A DNA stretch of 64,000 nt from Tridacna crocea (GCA_943736015.1 OX031059.1:52897159-52961158), one strand, 5' to 3'; positions 45,185 through 58,471 are shown, counted from the first letter of the stretch. The notes: generated by a model from the letters alone, not told the origin. Translations and numbers: made by a program.

Positions 45185-48100
45185 CTGTAACAAGAATAAA
45201 TGATATAATGTTGGCTGGCACCGAACTACAACAGATGTTATATACATGTATGCCAAAACTGATTCTGAAAGAATGAAATGTGGTCATATGCATGACAGGC
45301 AATCCGCATAAGGATCAGATGAACCATACGATCATATATATACCAAATCTGATCCTGAAATAATGTAGCCATAAGACGATTCTTTCCCTGATTCTTTCAC
45401 TAATCAAATAAATACGTTCGCCTCTTAACAATGTTAAGAATGCAATCAAATGAAAATAGAGTTCGGTAAGTACATGTATACAAGGTATAAGGTTGATGAC
45501 ACCGATTCGTGTATCGTGGCTTCGACAATATTGTCAAACTAACATGCATTCAAAAAAAAATAAATTCATCAATGCATTTCAAAAGAAAGAAAGAAAGAAA
45601 AAAGAACATTGTAAATGACCGCTCTTCATGGATCAATACATTCATCATTATACCAAACCCATACATATGGAGGTAAATCAAGGGAGAAAAGTGTGCCCGA
45701 CGTGGGACTCGAACCCACGATCCCTGGAATACTGATACCAACCGAGCCAGTCGGGTATCTGGTCGTGAGTCCACCCAACGTCAACTAAAACACAATCAAC
45801 AATAAGGCCAAGGTTAAAAATGCTGCTACTGATGATGGTGATTACCATCCAATCATCCATTTAATACCCATTTAATACCCATTGATCCATATTTTCATCT
45901 ACTCATACACATTAACCATCAAACAAGTCAACCAACAGTTAGAGAACGAGATACTTTCTTAAATTTCATCAGCATTTACGTCTGTTGTATTAGTTCTTGA
46001 AAATCGAAACACTATTTTCAGAGAGAGAGAGAAAGAGAGTACCTGTGGGTTTTTCGACACAACTTCATATAATACAATGGCGGACAGATGAAGGCAAGTA
46101 TAGATATTGTAGACCCGCCCACCAGTGACAAAATGGAGGAAAAATGTGGTATAGACACGGCTACAAATAAAACTACCGCCATCATCAATGTCCGGGTCAC
46201 CAGGCGCTTCCAGGTGAAATCTGAATATAAAATAATAATAATGATAATAATAAAAGTAAACCATGCATAGAATGTAACGGACTAGATACACGTATAAATA
46301 AAAGCTATAGGCATTAGGGTTGAGAAATTAGATCCAAGATCTGTACCTTCACGGCTCCTATTGAGCACACTTCCATCAGGTAAGAAAAAAAATTGTTACA
46401 CACATACAGAGAGAGATGATAGTTATAGTAATGATTAGAAAGACATCGAAGTCGAGATTTAACTTGAAACAGACATAAAATAATAATGATAAAACTGATA
46501 CCACTAAAGAGTTCAGTCAGGAAATTCAGTTCTTAATTTAACATGTAACCTCACGTTCAGACACCTATGCGCTTCATGCAGCAACTAACTGAGGAAAAGA
46601 AGCAATATCTCCTGCATATGATACCATATAAAACATATAAATATAAATTCTTACTTTCGGGTACCCGAAGCGCGTGCTCTAGCTCCTGTGTTACCGGGTT
46701 TATGACAATTACGATCCCGAACAAGAGATGGGCCGTCATAAGAATAGAAACTATGGTACTGGTGGCGCCACTTGGCAGTGTATTTAGAATGTTTGCCTTC
46801 ACCAGCTCCCCGTAGACAAAATAAGCAGCCGTTGTAGAAGGTAAGTACATCAAAAGAACAACTGAAACGAAGTATTCACCAACCATGCTTTACAATCTAA
46901 TTCTAAAATTCAAAGACTAGCAGTATGATCTGCTGAGGCAGAATGCCTATGCTTATCAAAAGACCAGTCCTTGAATTTATAAAAAGGAATTTATATCAAA
47001 ATAGTTGTGTGATACAGCCGAAGACTGACAGAGAAATACAATTATGAGATGATGATATGAAATATGTTTAAAGAAGACAGGCGGCGTGATAATACCCGCA
47101 ATTAAGCAAAGGTTTCTTATAGTATACAGGGGTACGTTTTTGACCGATCACAAAATTCTATATCATTATTTTTACAAGTACCAAACAGTAGGTGAAGAGT
47201 AAACACATTCATCTTTGCCGAATAATCACATTGTCGGCTTACTTCGGAAACCTCGTAACTACAGCTTCAGCTTGTACCAAGCTGTAGTTACGAGGTTTTC
47301 GAAGTAAACCGACGATATCATCATGAATTCTGTTTATCTGTAGCTGTATATGTCTCTGTTGAGCTGTTTATCTACATTTTTACCCCTCATTGTCTATTAC
47401 AGCCAGATCTCGACAAGAAAACGGTAACCTGACTTCCCAGGAACTCTTTTATTGAGTCGACTTCTTTTGAAAGTAGAGACCTCTTACTAAACAATACAGT
47501 ATGAAAGGAACTTAAGGAAGCATATATATTCTCATATTACCGCTGTGTGCTAAGACGATTTGTCTATAAGTATTAGTGTGCCTCGGAGAACCAGACCAGA
47601 ACTAGCGAGAAGGGGATAATCTTATTTCTTCGAACTTAGTTCTTGTGTGACTATGTACATACATATTTCATTCTGTGTTCAGTGCTTGATGCCTCTGACT
47701 TTATTCAAAAGTAATGATGTCACAATCAAGGTTTCATTAGCACGAAACCAGCAACTTCATTTAAAACAACATTGGTTTATACTTAATTATGTGGATTGTG
47801 TACAACATTAGTGCACCGAAGATTATTTTGAATATTCCATTACATCTTGATGTATTCTGATCAAAATTATTGTAACAAAATCGTTTATCCCGCATAATTT
47901 AATAGTTCTATGAACCTATTTGCTAATACTCTGATAGTTGAGATATTACAGCATACAGTTTTCTGCGATATTTTGTGTTTATTCCTGCACGGATACTTTT
48001 TCCACTGATGAAATTTCTTGTAACCCACTGGTGTGTAAGTTCTTTTTATACTCGCGTTGTTAGCAGCTTTGGAACACATTTTGTAAAATGAAGAAGATTG

Positions 48101-51100
48101 CAACGACAGTTGATGCAGTTGACGAAAAATATTTCTAAGTCCTTGTAAAATTTTGTGTAATAATTCTAAGTCTTATAGAGAAGACACATGATGGAGGTCA
48201 CTAAAGGATTAAACATCTGGGACTTACTGATATAACCAAGAAGCACTGCCTTCCCAAAATCCGCTGGATTCTTCATATCTGATTGAAATGTTGGAAAAGC
48301 CGGATGACCATTGTAGGCAAAGCATATGGTACCATAAGCCGTGAAGAAAGACACAAAGCCCACCTCTGTATGTGTAACGGTTTTGACAGAACTTCCATAA
48401 TGTATCACAGACGCCATTAAAATCAGACTTGCTGTACCAGTTGCTAAGGACGCCACAACAGCTATGCCCCTGTTGAGAAGTTTTCTTTTCAGTTAAACTT
48501 TAAACCTGATTCCAAATGAGTACAAAACATGTACATGTGGTAATTTCGAGATAATATTTGTTAGAATATGTGGTTAAACCACAAATGGAATAAACCTACA
48601 CTGTCTGTAGCAGAGACTTCACCCAGATTCGGTATCATACGTGTTTTTGGTCAAAGGAGCTACAGAAGGTGTTTCTGAAGACAGAAGGGAACAATATCAA
48701 GGTCAGACTACACATAGTGATGTTCTGGAAAAAAATATCATGAAATGTAAGTTACTAGTATTTGCATCATATGGATTGACTTGAGAAATTTTCATTTCAA
48801 TCTCCTGGAGGTCTGAGACCTACAAAACCGACCGTAATTTTTTTATTCGCTGGTACAGTGTGTTCCATAGGGTGTATCAGCCTCTACGGCGGCAGGACAT
48901 ATTGCAAACTTCACAAAGAGAGAAATAATATTTGAGTAGTGACATGTGAAGCGGAAGTTTACTAGTAAGAAAGTATCGACCCATGGCAGCCTGCGCAGTC
49001 CACGTAGGTTGACCCGAATCGAAACCTTTTACGACTGATTAATGTACATCACGGTTCAGTCAGTTGTTCAACAAATGAAATTCATGTTGTGCAACAACTT
49101 ACATGTACAAAGAGTTGTGCAGTACGTGCACTAAGTTACATTAGATCCCTTTTCCCAGAATAGCTTACATTTTATTGATATAGAAGTAAGAAAGAGACAT
49201 TGCATTGAAAGGTGAAGATATTGATCAATTAACTCATTACCAAATGTCAAAACTTTAGGTCTGTCCAAATTGAAAGCATTTGTAAACGACAAGATAAAAC
49301 TGACCGGAAATTTTTGTGGAGGGTATAAAGCATTTTGGGAAAAGGAGAAACTGCTGGTTTCCAGTATTTTCTCCTTTTCCCACAATATTTTCTAGAGGAT
49401 TCTTTGTCAGGGTCGTCATTTCATAGGGAGTGTGTGCAATGAGTTAAGACAGGAATCAATGTTTCAAAAGTTAAACATACCAGAAGTCCTTTGGTGTCCC
49501 TAGCCATGTGAAGGGAGTCATCACAGCCCCAACTATCAGGACAATGTAACAAAAACTGTTTGGAAAATGACCACTAAGTAAATTGGACAAGTTCTCAGCC
49601 GATAGAAGAACGTAAACGACTGTACCACCAAACATTGTAAAACTGATAGACGCCGATACTACATATCTACAATAACAATAATTATAAGAATAACGAGGAT
49701 GGTGGTTCTGTCCCTATCGATGCAGATAATGGTGTTTATGGCTATTAAGTAGGTAATACTCTATTTTTTAGGATTTGTATTAGATTACCAGCAAATCACA
49801 GCTTAGCATTACCTGGCTGGTGAGTCACCTGCACATTTGTTGATGCTGTTAAGTGTAAACAAAATGAGGGAGGCACTTTTCTGAACTCAAAATGTACTTT
49901 CTATTAAAGACAATGAAAGACTTTAAGAACTATGGCATGGTGAGGACGTTTTCCAACGCAATATCAATAAAGATCATGCCACAATCAACTTGCTCTGCAG
50001 GCACCATTTTTACACTTGATCGACACATTAGCATACCGGTAATTCTGATAGGGACATCTGACAGGTAAGTATCACAGATTTGTATTTGCATGTATACAGA
50101 AGTCTATCAGGATACAAATATTTCTGAAATTAATTCCATGAGACAAAACTTACAGGCTGTACTGGGCTTAACAATCCCATTTCAGAAACGGAGAAAATGC
50201 TGGTGGCCAACATCTTTTCTTCTTCTAACAGCGTGTTCTTCTCGTAGGTAATTACATCATTCAGGTCCCACTGTATTTTTCGTTTGAAAAGGCTTTCGAT
50301 TTGGACAAGTTCCAAATTGTTTATTCCCGTTTTAAATATACTTATACATTTCATACTCTTCAGCTGTATCTCAGGGAAGGTAACCAATATAGCAATCAGG
50401 GGGATCGAATCCAGTGTATTTTGAAAATAGAACTGTTAGACAAAAATTTACGTTTTTTATAAGAATCTATCTACTGGCCATTCTGAAGCAAATGTTCAAT
50501 ATAAATATTTTTGCCAGCAACACGGTGGAAAGAATTTTATCATGATGATGACATGTGAAAAGGGACAATCGGACATCTGCGTAAAGTATAGTCTCGGATT
50601 AGTTTGTGCAGCCCGCGCAGGCTAATCCTAGACGGCACTTTAGTAGACTTGCGCAAAACAGAAGATTACATTGAAACGAAAAGGTCGTTTCGGATAAGTC
50701 AGCACGGAGTGCGCAGGCTGATTCAGGACTACATTTTAAGCAAATGTACGAATGCCTAATTTCGAGTGTTGCATGCAAAATTCATCTCGAAAGGGATAAC
50801 TACATGCAAGTTTTCTTAGACTTATAGGGAAGTAGTCGCAGAAATGGGGTTCCACTGATACAAAGTGACCATCTTAGAGTTGAGTCTGATAGTTTATATG
50901 TTCGGTATAGTTTATAAAAGGTAGCAAACAATGACAAAGTACATTGTTAGAAAAAGTAAAAAAAGATTCAGTTACATGTACCTTCCAACTTTTCCAAATG
51001 CTTCCTCACCTATTGCTGGATATGGATATCGAACCTGGCCGCCCCTAAATTCTGGATGAATTTCTAGCATCATCGTCCAACATTTTCCCAGTAAATGTCC

Positions 51101-54100
51101 AGTATAGGCCGATGCTAAGCAACACAGCACAACTAATGCGAATCCAATCCCTCCTATAACAAAACTTATTTATTACTTTTTAACTTACATGAGCACAATG
51201 TGCTCAAAGATGTTTTTAGGATCATCCGGTGTCCGTCGGCCGTCGTCAACAATTCAAAAAACTTAGCTGGAATGTTCCTTGAGAGGACTTCTTTTTGAAA
51301 ACTGTTCATAGAATTTGATTCCATCAAAAACTCTGGTTGCCATGGCAACCAAATTGAATTCTGTAAGAATTTCTTTAAAAATCTTCTCCTATGAAACCCC
51401 AGGCCAGATTCTGAAATAATTTCACAGAGATGTTTCTTAGGTGACCCTTTTCAAAAACTGTCCCCGAAAGTTTGATCCGTGAAGAAACGTGGCTCTGGTG
51501 AATGGGGTAAGAATTATTCTTCTCTTACACGGCTGGTCAGATTTTGAACAAATGTCACAGAGATGTTCCTTGGTTGACCCTTTTCAAAAACTGCTCGCGA
51601 AATTTTGGTTTGTCGAGAAACATGGCTATGGCGAATGGGGGCTTTTTGCACTATGCAGACTTTCTTAAAATTCTTTTTCTTCGAAACGTCTGGGGATATT
51701 TTATTAATAATTTCACAGAGATCTTCCTTGGGACCCTTTTTGGTTCACAACGTGCTAAAGGTAAGGTTTTAGGATCATCTGATATACGTCGTACGTCGTC
51801 AGTCGTCAACAATTCAACATCTCCTAAACCGCTGGGCCAATTTGGACCAAACTTGGCTGGAATCTTTTTTGGGAGGCCCTCTTTAAAGATTGTCCACAGA
51901 ACTAGATTCCATCAAAAGCTCTGGTTGCAAATGGCATTTTTTTAAAGAAATTCTTTGAAAATCTCCTCTGAAACCACTCGTCAGATTTTAAAAACATGGC
52001 GATCGGGGATTGTGGGGGGGCAGCTCTTTGCACTTATAATTATATGCAGTGTCAACAATTTTTAAAATCATATCCCTCTAAAACGCAGGGCCAATTCGGA
52101 TCAATCTTGGCTGGAATGCTCCTTGGAGGTCCTCTTTAGGAATTATTCACAGGATTTGATTCCATCAAAAACTTTTGTTGATATGGCAACCAAATCGAAT
52201 TTCCTAGATTTTGATCCGTTGAAAAACATGCCGGTGGTGGGGATGCACTTGTGCAGTGTAAAATCGTCTACTCTAAAACTACTGGGTAAATTGCAACTAA
52301 ATTCGGCAGAAATGTTCCTTGGATAACCCTTTTCAAAAATTGTTTGTCAAATTTTGATTCACGAAAAAACATTGTGTAATGGATGGATCCTATCATCACT
52401 ATGTGGGCTAGAAGAAATCTTTGAAAATCTTTTCTGAAAAAACTTGGGTTATTTCAATTATTTTTGGGTGGATTGATTCCTGGGTGGCCCTCTTGAAAAA
52501 TTGTATTTATTACATTTTGATTTTGTGAAAAAAAGAAAATAAAACACGGCTGAAGTGAGCACGATTTATTTTCACTCTATCGACTAGAAGAAATTCTTTC
52601 AAAATTTTCTTCTTTGAGACCACAGAGGTAATTTCAACCAAACTTGACTGGGTCGATCGTATTGAAAAATAGTTTGTGAAATTTTGATTCTTTGAAAAAA
52701 AAAAGGTGGCCATTTTTTGGTGACTTCTTTCGTCCCTGTAGACTTGAAGAAATTCTTCAGTAAAAGTCTTCCTCTCACAAACCATGGGGCTGATTTTGAA
52801 ATACTTGAATTCACTGATTTACTATTTTTTCCCTACCAGCTGAGAAGGGGTAAGGGGCTTCTTTCCATTATGTTGATATATATCCTGATTTTTTTTCCTG
52901 TGAGATGTGGTGAAATGGTTCAGAGGAAAGAGGAACCAATTAATGAAACTAGTTATTCCTGTCTGTGTACCATCTGTGTACAATCATGAATTAAAGTTTT
53001 AACCCATATTTGCTTTTCAGAAAGTAATTTTCTTAGAAAGAGTATGTATTGCAGGTGACAACCCGTGCCAGGTAAGTGCCTGGTGAAACTTGCAACTTTC
53101 CATGAAAAGCTGTATTCTTGATGTAAATGGTCTCTACGTATTTCATGAGATGAAAGAAATTATTTCTGTTGGAATTTAATTATTTCACTTTCACCAGTTA
53201 TGGACAGGGCCTCCTCTTTTGGTTTTAACTTGGTTTTAGCCTAGTTGGTCAGAGTCTTGCACTTATGTTACTTATTCTTTCGTAAATGCAAAATTTACTT
53301 CACATTTTTCTTCATAAAAGCAAATGCATGTTATCTTTCTTTTTTATATTTTAAATATGATTGAAGTGTTGTGTTTCAATACAAAGCAATTTTTTATTTT
53401 TTGTTGTCTTACATATATAAACATAAGAAGATAAATTTTAAAATCAAGCGCAACATTAATATACAAAGCAAGAAAATCATTTTATAATTTGTGGGGACAG
53501 ATTTCTTTTATGCCACTTTTTCTCTTTCTATAATTAGAGTTCAGGTTATTTCACAATTTCACTTGTAAACACAAAGTTTGGGCTTGAGTACAAATACAAT
53601 ACAGGCTTAAGAATATAGGCTAAACGTTTCATATGATTTACTGTTCTTTCCATTATTCCAGATAAAACAATAATACCGTCTAGAGATACTTGTATCTTAG
53701 TGGCATTGAATAAACAATTCTGTGAACTTTTTTCATGTTTTATGTGGTGAACATTTGACAAAACTGATTTATTACTTTTGGATCATCCGGTGTCCGTCAT
53801 GCGTCGTCACCAATTCTTTGAACATCAACTCCTCCTAAACTGCCCTGCCAATTTGGACCAAACTTGGCTGGAATGTTCCTCTTTTTAAAAATTGTTCATA
53901 GAATTTGATCACATCAAAAACTCTGGTTGCCATGGCCACCAAATGGAATTTCTTGAGAAATTCTTTAAAAATATTCTCCTCTGAAACCGTTAGTCAGATT
54001 TTAAAATAATTTCACAGAGATGTTCCTTAGGTGACCCTTTTCAAAAACTGGTCGGGAAATTTTGATCTGTCGAGAAACATGGCTCTGGTGAATTGGGGCT

Positions 54101-57100
54101 ACTTGCACTATGCAGAAATCAAGAAATCCTAACAAAAATGTTATTCTCTGAAACGGCTGGTCAGATTTTGAAATAATTTCACAGAGATGTTCCTTGGACG
54201 ACCCTTTTCAGCTCAAATGAGCACAACGTGCTAAAGGGAAGGTTTAAGGATCACCTGATGTCCGTCGTGCGTCGTCCGTCGTCAACAATTCTTTAAACAT
54301 CATCTCCTCCTAATCCGTAATTTTTTTATGTGGTGAACCTTTCACAAAATTAATTTATTACTTTTTAGCTCACCTCAGCACAACATGCTCAGAGGGAGCT
54401 TTTAGGATCATCCGGTGTCCGTCGTACGTCATGCGTCGTCAAAAGTTCTTTAAACATCAACTCCTCCTAAACCGCTCTGCTAATTTGGACCAAACTTGGC
54501 TGGAATGTTCCTTTGGAGGTCTTCTCGTTGACAATTGTACATAGAATTTGATTCCATCAAAAACTCTGGTTGCCATAGCAACCAAATGGAATTTTCTAAG
54601 AAATTCTAAATAATATTCTCCTCTGAAACCGATAGTCAGATTTTGAAATTATTTGACAAGGATATTCCTTTCGTGGCCCTATCCAGAAACTGTTCATTTT
54701 GATCCGTCAAGAAACATAACTCTGGTGAATGGAAGCTACTTGCACTATACGTAAATGAAGAAATTCTTAAAACTACTTCTTCTCTGAATCGGCTGGCCAG
54801 ATTTTGAAATAATTTCTCAGAGATATTCCTTGGGTGACCCTTCTCAAAAATTGTTCTCGAAATCCTCTTCAAAATTTGTTCGCAAAATGCTGATTCGTCA
54901 AGTAACATGGCTCTAAGGGGGGAAGGCAACTTGCGCTATATGAACATGAAGAAATTCTTAGAAATTCTTCTTCTCTGAATTTGGTCAGATTTTGAAATAA
55001 TTTCACAGAAATGTTTCCTTTTGCAGATTGTTCGAGAAATTTCGATTCATCAAGAAACATGGCTCTGATGGCTCTGGGCTATTTACACTGAACATGAAGA
55101 AATTCTTAAAAATTCTTCTTCTCTGAAACGGCTGGTCAGATTTTGAAATGATTTCCAGCAATGTTCTTTGGGTGACTCTTTTCTAAAATTATTCACAAAA
55201 TTGTGATCTGTCAATAAATATGGCTCTGGTGGTAGGGGCTTTTTGCACTACAGGGACATGAAGAGGAATTTCTTAATTCTTCTTTTCTGAAACAGATGGT
55301 CAGATTTTGAAATAATTTCACAGAAATGTTCCTAGGGAGACCCTTTTCAAAAATTGTAAGGGAAATTTTTAACCATCGAAAATAACAATCACTTGTTGGC
55401 ACCTGCATGTGGTGGTTTTGTTCGACTTATATTTTTAGTCATTATCGAGGATGTGCCCTTCAAGAAATCGTCCTTGGGTGATCTATCCAAAGGTTTATGT
55501 ACAGAATTCATCAAAGTCATTGCTGTGGTGATGATTGTAGGGGTGGTGATTGATTTTGAAATGACTTTTACGGGTGACCTTTTCAAAATTGCTTGGAAAA
55601 ATAATGATTTTGTTTCCATAGTTTCATTACCTCAAAAATAATTGGTTATAGTCCTCTCAAAAATTCAGGTGAGGGATCCAGGGCCATCTTGGTCCTTTTG
55701 TTTTAAGTTTCATTGTAAAGTTGAAGCACCTTAAATCCAGAACATGATCAGGCTGCTCAGAAATGTTATTAATTTTGCTCTAACACATAGAATGGAACAA
55801 AAAAAAAAGGGGTAAATAATAAGAGATTACTTAAGGTCAAAACTTATGAAATGGTCAAATTTTCTTTTCCCGCTTTTCCCAAGATGCAAATCTTAACACC
55901 GCAGCGAGCATAATGAACGAATCTGATTGGTCCATGATTTTTATCTTGAATTACAGCTTTGAAAAAACATCGTGATGCTACGAAAATTTTTTACCGATCA
56001 GATTCGTCCAATATGGAGCGGACGAATATGATTTGTCATATGTGAAGAACGACTCTCTTACTTTGTACAGGAACGGGTCTATCTTCGGCGAGAGTCAGCC
56101 TGTTTCTTAAAGTGACACGAATGGATCACATAATGTTGATACTCGTCGGCATCTATATAGCTAAAACTGGAACCATAAAAGCTAGCAAAATTATTATATT
56201 ATATGGCAACTCTAAGGATTTTCCTACCTGAGTCATCTACCGCTTTGGGAAGCGTCAAAAAACCGGAACCAGCGATTACACCCACAATAAACACACAAGT
56301 GGTTAGTATTGTTAGACCGCCATGTTTCTCCTTTGTTTGAATATGCTGCAGAGTATATAGGAAAATTTAAGTTTCTAAAGTAATTTTGCAAGTATGTAAC
56401 TAGATCTACCAACTAAGATTTACTTTTTACGTGGTTTTGCGCTTTACATATAGGATCCGTAATGAGTTGGTATTTGTGATAAAACTTTATTAAATGAGAA
56501 AAGTATAGAAAATAAATCGTTATCAAGCGAGTCTCTGAGAGAAAGAGAGATTTATTCAACGCGGGGTTGCGTTTTTCAACTTGTATTCCTCGTCATGAGC
56601 ACTATCGCCGAATCAACAGGACGCACCTAGAAGGCTAAAAGGACTCCACTTAACGTAGTAGACCCCTAATAGAAAACAGCTATTTCCACAATAATATTAT
56701 CCTACAAGATTTGCTATGATTAAAAAAGAGTGTTATTGCACTGCTTTAACCAAGCCACTTTTCCCTTTTTGTCTTTTCTAGAATTATCATTTATAAATCT
56801 AAAACCACTACATGTATATATTCATTTCAAAGAGAGATAGTAATTAACAAGGGTGGGTGGTCACACCGAGAGACTGGCGAATTGGTTAAAAGGAATTACA
56901 TTTGAAGTTAGGTATAGGAAGGACGGGCGGATGATTCGACCGGACGGTTTGATAGATAGATAGATAGATAGATAGGCAGACAGATAGATAGGCAGACAGA
57001 TAGATAGACGGACGGGTGTGCAAAAGGACTGGCGGGCAGATTGCTAGGTAGGAAGGAAGGTTAATAGGCAGTTAAGGTGCAAGTGCGAGTGGACAGACAG

Positions 57101-58346
57101 ACAGACAAAACAGTTCTTGCCGTGTTAGTATTTCCAGTGACAAGAGACACGTTTTCGGACAATTTGTTGTAATTCGCCATATTGTTGGAAATAAATTATG
57201 GTTGGATACAGGGCTGGTAGCTGAAATGCCGCAACCTGGCTTTTAGTCTTGAGATACGAACATACATGCACCTGTAGATAGAACACAGTCATGATATGTT
57301 AATATGTAAATCTTAATAACCTAAACCTAAAGTTTCAACTGAAATCTCTTAATATAAAGAATTATCATACTTGGGAAAGAAGGGATTTCTTGTCCGTATT
57401 AGTGCACACTTACAACTTTCCACGCTCTTGCACCTGGCAGCATTTGAATAAAATGTGTACATTAGGCTATTGAACCCAGGCAAACATATTAATACAACTC
57501 TTACCGGCTCGGTCAAGGGTTACGGTGAAGAAGTGAAACGATTTGAGTTTGATCCCTGCTTGCGGCATTTGGGCACTTAGGTTTCCCTGAGGGGCATGTA
57601 TCCAACATGATGCTGTTGAAACGCAAGAAACAAAGTTGTAGTATGTAAGGTTTTGCCTGAATTCGTGTCTAAAGACACTATTATAAGCGGCTTAAAACAA
57701 AATATTAACTTACTGGTTTATTTAAATCATATATTCAAATATTCTATTCTGTCTAAAGGTGGATCTTAGAATTAGCCTAAAATAGTCTGATCTTGATCTA
57801 CATTTTGTGTTCGTTAAAGTAAGTTAACCTGTTATATAGCGCTGTAGATAGTGGTTAAGTTTGGGTATGCAAGTACATATTATACAGAAGATATGTACAT
57901 AGGATGTACTCGTGACAAAGTACACCTGATAAATATAGAAGTTTAACCCTGTAGCGCCGCAAACGAAATCAGGACCTACCGAGGACCGCACAGATCAAGA
58001 TCGGACTGCACAATACGCGCAATCTGATCTTGTATCTATACCGTCCTTTTCTTTAGCCAAGCCTACAAGGGGAAATTCTTTCCGTGTTTTCTTTCCGAGT
58101 AGATTGTATTTTCGTCTCCGAAAAAGATCGAGTTAAGAAATGTTAAGGATGGTAGACTGTGTTAAATGCACAACGTTTTGTACCTCACATGTAGATCTAA
58201 ACTCACAAATTCCAAACCTAAATCATCTGCAATGAAAAAAAACTTACAGTTTTTTGCTTAGCTATCGATGATGTTCCCCCTTCTATCCAATACTTTGTTG
58301 TCCCTTCCTGTGTCTCCTTACTTAGTTCTATATGATATAATCCCAT
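45022..58346 (-). CDS. AAAP-family amino acid transporter (AVT1/UNC-47-like), 454 aa, 8 coding exons
   Basis: Multi-pass membrane protein of the amino acid/auxin permease family (Aa_trans), which moves amino acids across plasma or vesicle membranes, usually with protons. Coding segments, 5' to 3' on the minus strand: 58346-58248, 56345-56228, 51153-50982, 49666-49481, 48469-48228, 46861-46655, 46220-46043, 45184-45022. They total 1365 bases with every phase matching and all introns GT-AG. A ~42-residue cytosolic N-terminus precedes TM1, which carries the family motif [10 protein letters not shown] (59-68). HPAFP (247-251) and SDMKNP (255-260) are also typical. About ten or eleven hydrophobic segments end in a short soluble tail, stop TAG. 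The chosen ATG sits six codons inside an acceptor-like site, so a 5' UTR intron or an earlier start is possible. Substrate and subfamily (SLC32, SLC36 or AVT1-type) are not settled. Introns hold MITEs, palindromes and a SINE-like tRNA relic. Confidence 0.93.
45696..45757 (-). mobile_element. Shortened tRNA-like sequence in transporter intron 7
   Basis: ACCCGAC pairs with GTCGGGC over six of seven positions, and the T arm GTGGGTTCGAGTCCCAC is perfect. The A box is TGGCTCGGTTGGT. It is only 62 bases long because the anticodon region is collapsed, so it is a SINE head or tRNA relic rather than a tRNA. Confidence 0.65.
46043..46220 (-). CDS. Transporter coding exon 7 (residues 342-400)
   Basis: [20 protein letters not shown] and the [17 protein letters not shown] segment. 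Donor CAG/GTACTC, next to a short (GA)n run at 46021-46039. Confidence 0.96.
46655..46861 (-). CDS. Transporter coding exon 6 (residues 273-341)
   Basis: Two membrane segments ([34 protein letters not shown]). Donor GAAA/GTAAGA, phase 1. Confidence 0.97.
47231..47316. mobile_element. Perfect-palindrome element, copy 4 (transporter intron 5)
   Basis: TTGTCGGCTTACTTCGGAAA to TTTTCGAAGTAAACCGACGA. The left arm has an extra CAGCTT near the tip, so it is slightly longer than the others. Confidence 0.9.
48228..48469 (-). CDS. Transporter coding exon 5 (residues 192-272)
   Basis: Carries the family signature around [16 protein letters not shown]. Donor ATCA/GTAAGT, phase 1. Confidence 0.97.
48975..49035. 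repeat. Short palindromic repeat in transporter intron 4
   Basis: TCGACCCATGGCAGCCTGCG faces GTAGGTTGACCCGAATCGA. Same type as 14770. Confidence 0.5.
49229..49447 (+). mobile_element. MITE-1 copy in transporter intron 4
   Basis: TTAA-bounded, 219 bases, with a good hairpin (ACTGCTGGTTTCCAGTA). It lies antisense to the gene and would form a ~30-bp hairpin in the pre-mRNA. Confidence 0.88.
49481..49666 (-). CDS. Transporter coding exon 4 (residues 130-191)
   Basis: Two hydrophobic segments ([34 protein letters not shown]). Donor CTG/GTATG, phase 2, completing a Trp codon with exon 5. Confidence 0.95.
50163..50340 (-). mobile_element. Degenerate MITE-1 in transporter intron 3
   Basis: CTTAACAATCCCATTTCAG, GGAGAAAATGCTGGTGGCCA and the far flank CTTTCGATTTGGACAAGTTC are recognisable. 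Confidence 0.65.
50565..50765. mobile_element. Palindromic repeat of the GTGTCGTC type (copy 3), intron 3
   Basis: Two hairpins: GGATTAGTTTGTGCAGCC / GCGCAGGCTAATCC, then GGATAAGTCAGCACGG / GCGCAGGCTGATTC, separated by AGTAGACTTGCGCAAAACAG as in copy 1. Confidence 0.78.
50982..51153 (-). CDS. Transporter coding exon 3 (residues 73-129)
   Basis: TM2 followed by a loop with [12 protein letters not shown], a conserved stretch in the family. Donor AAG/GTACAT, phase 2. Confidence 0.95.
51160..52850 (+). mobile_element. TCACCTGA element, copy in transporter intron 2
   Basis: It begins near TTTATTACTTTTTAACTTAC and GAGCACAATGTGCTC, with GGATCATCCGGTGTCCGTCG following. Diverged ~160-bp units then repeat GATGTTCCTTGG, GACCCTTTTCAAAAA and AAATTTTGATCC. 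An internal second start occurs near 51755. Confidence 0.8.
53755..55706 (+). mobile_element. TCACCTGA element, compound copy in transporter intron 2
   Basis: Three start-like modules with CCGGTGTCCGTC or its variant lie at about 53790, 54260 and 54410. Five or more ~160-bp units follow, and then the right end TTCAGGTGAGGGATCC (55667). Start GAGCACAACGTGC and AGCTCACC against end TCAGGTGAG gives short inverted ends. Confidence 0.82.
56228..56345 (-). CDS. Transporter coding exon 2 (residues 34-72)
   Basis: Contains TM1 with [10 protein letters not shown]. Acceptor CTGCAG/C, donor CAG/GTAGG, ends in phase 1. Confidence 0.93.
56950..57008 (+). repeat. (GATA)n/(GACA)n microsatellite, intron 1
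   Basis: GATA units pass into GGCAGACAGATA and GACGGACG. A short GACA run recurs at 57094-57107. Confidence 0.92.
57985..58050. mobile_element. MITE-2 copy, transporter intron 1
   Basis: GGACCGCACAGATCAAGATC, then GGACTGCACAATACGCGCAA and TCTGATCTTGTATCTATACC. Another weak copy is at 57755-57820. Confidence 0.8.
58248..58346 (-). CDS. Transporter coding exon 1 (residues 1-33)
   Basis: Hydrophilic N-terminus starting at ATG 58346 and ending in phase 0 at ACT/GTAAGT. The TTACAG acceptor-like site 15 bases upstream of the ATG suggests a further 5' exon. This is the least certain exon because it has no family motif; it is supported by phase and total length. Confidence 0.75.
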
Positions 58347-58471
58347 TTGCTGTCTATATCTGTAATGACTTTCACGAATGGTAGATTTCGTTAAGTGTCC
58401 TATCAGTAAGTATCAAGTCGGATTCGATTGACTTAGACAGAGAAGTCGAAAAGGCAGGTTAAGATTAGAAT

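Noticed and set aside
45696..45757. Functional tRNA on the minus strand
   Set aside because: Acceptor and T arms are good but it is only 62 bases long, with no room for an anticodon arm.
54636..55408. Minus-strand frames of 60-97 codons with shared wording
   Set aside because: They resemble each other only because they read the ~160-bp units of the TCACCTGA element.
57180..57270. Extra transporter exon after the CTACAG/GTGCATG site on the minus strand
   Set aside because: Its phase and hydrophobicity do not fit, and exons 1 and 2 already join in phase 0 without it.
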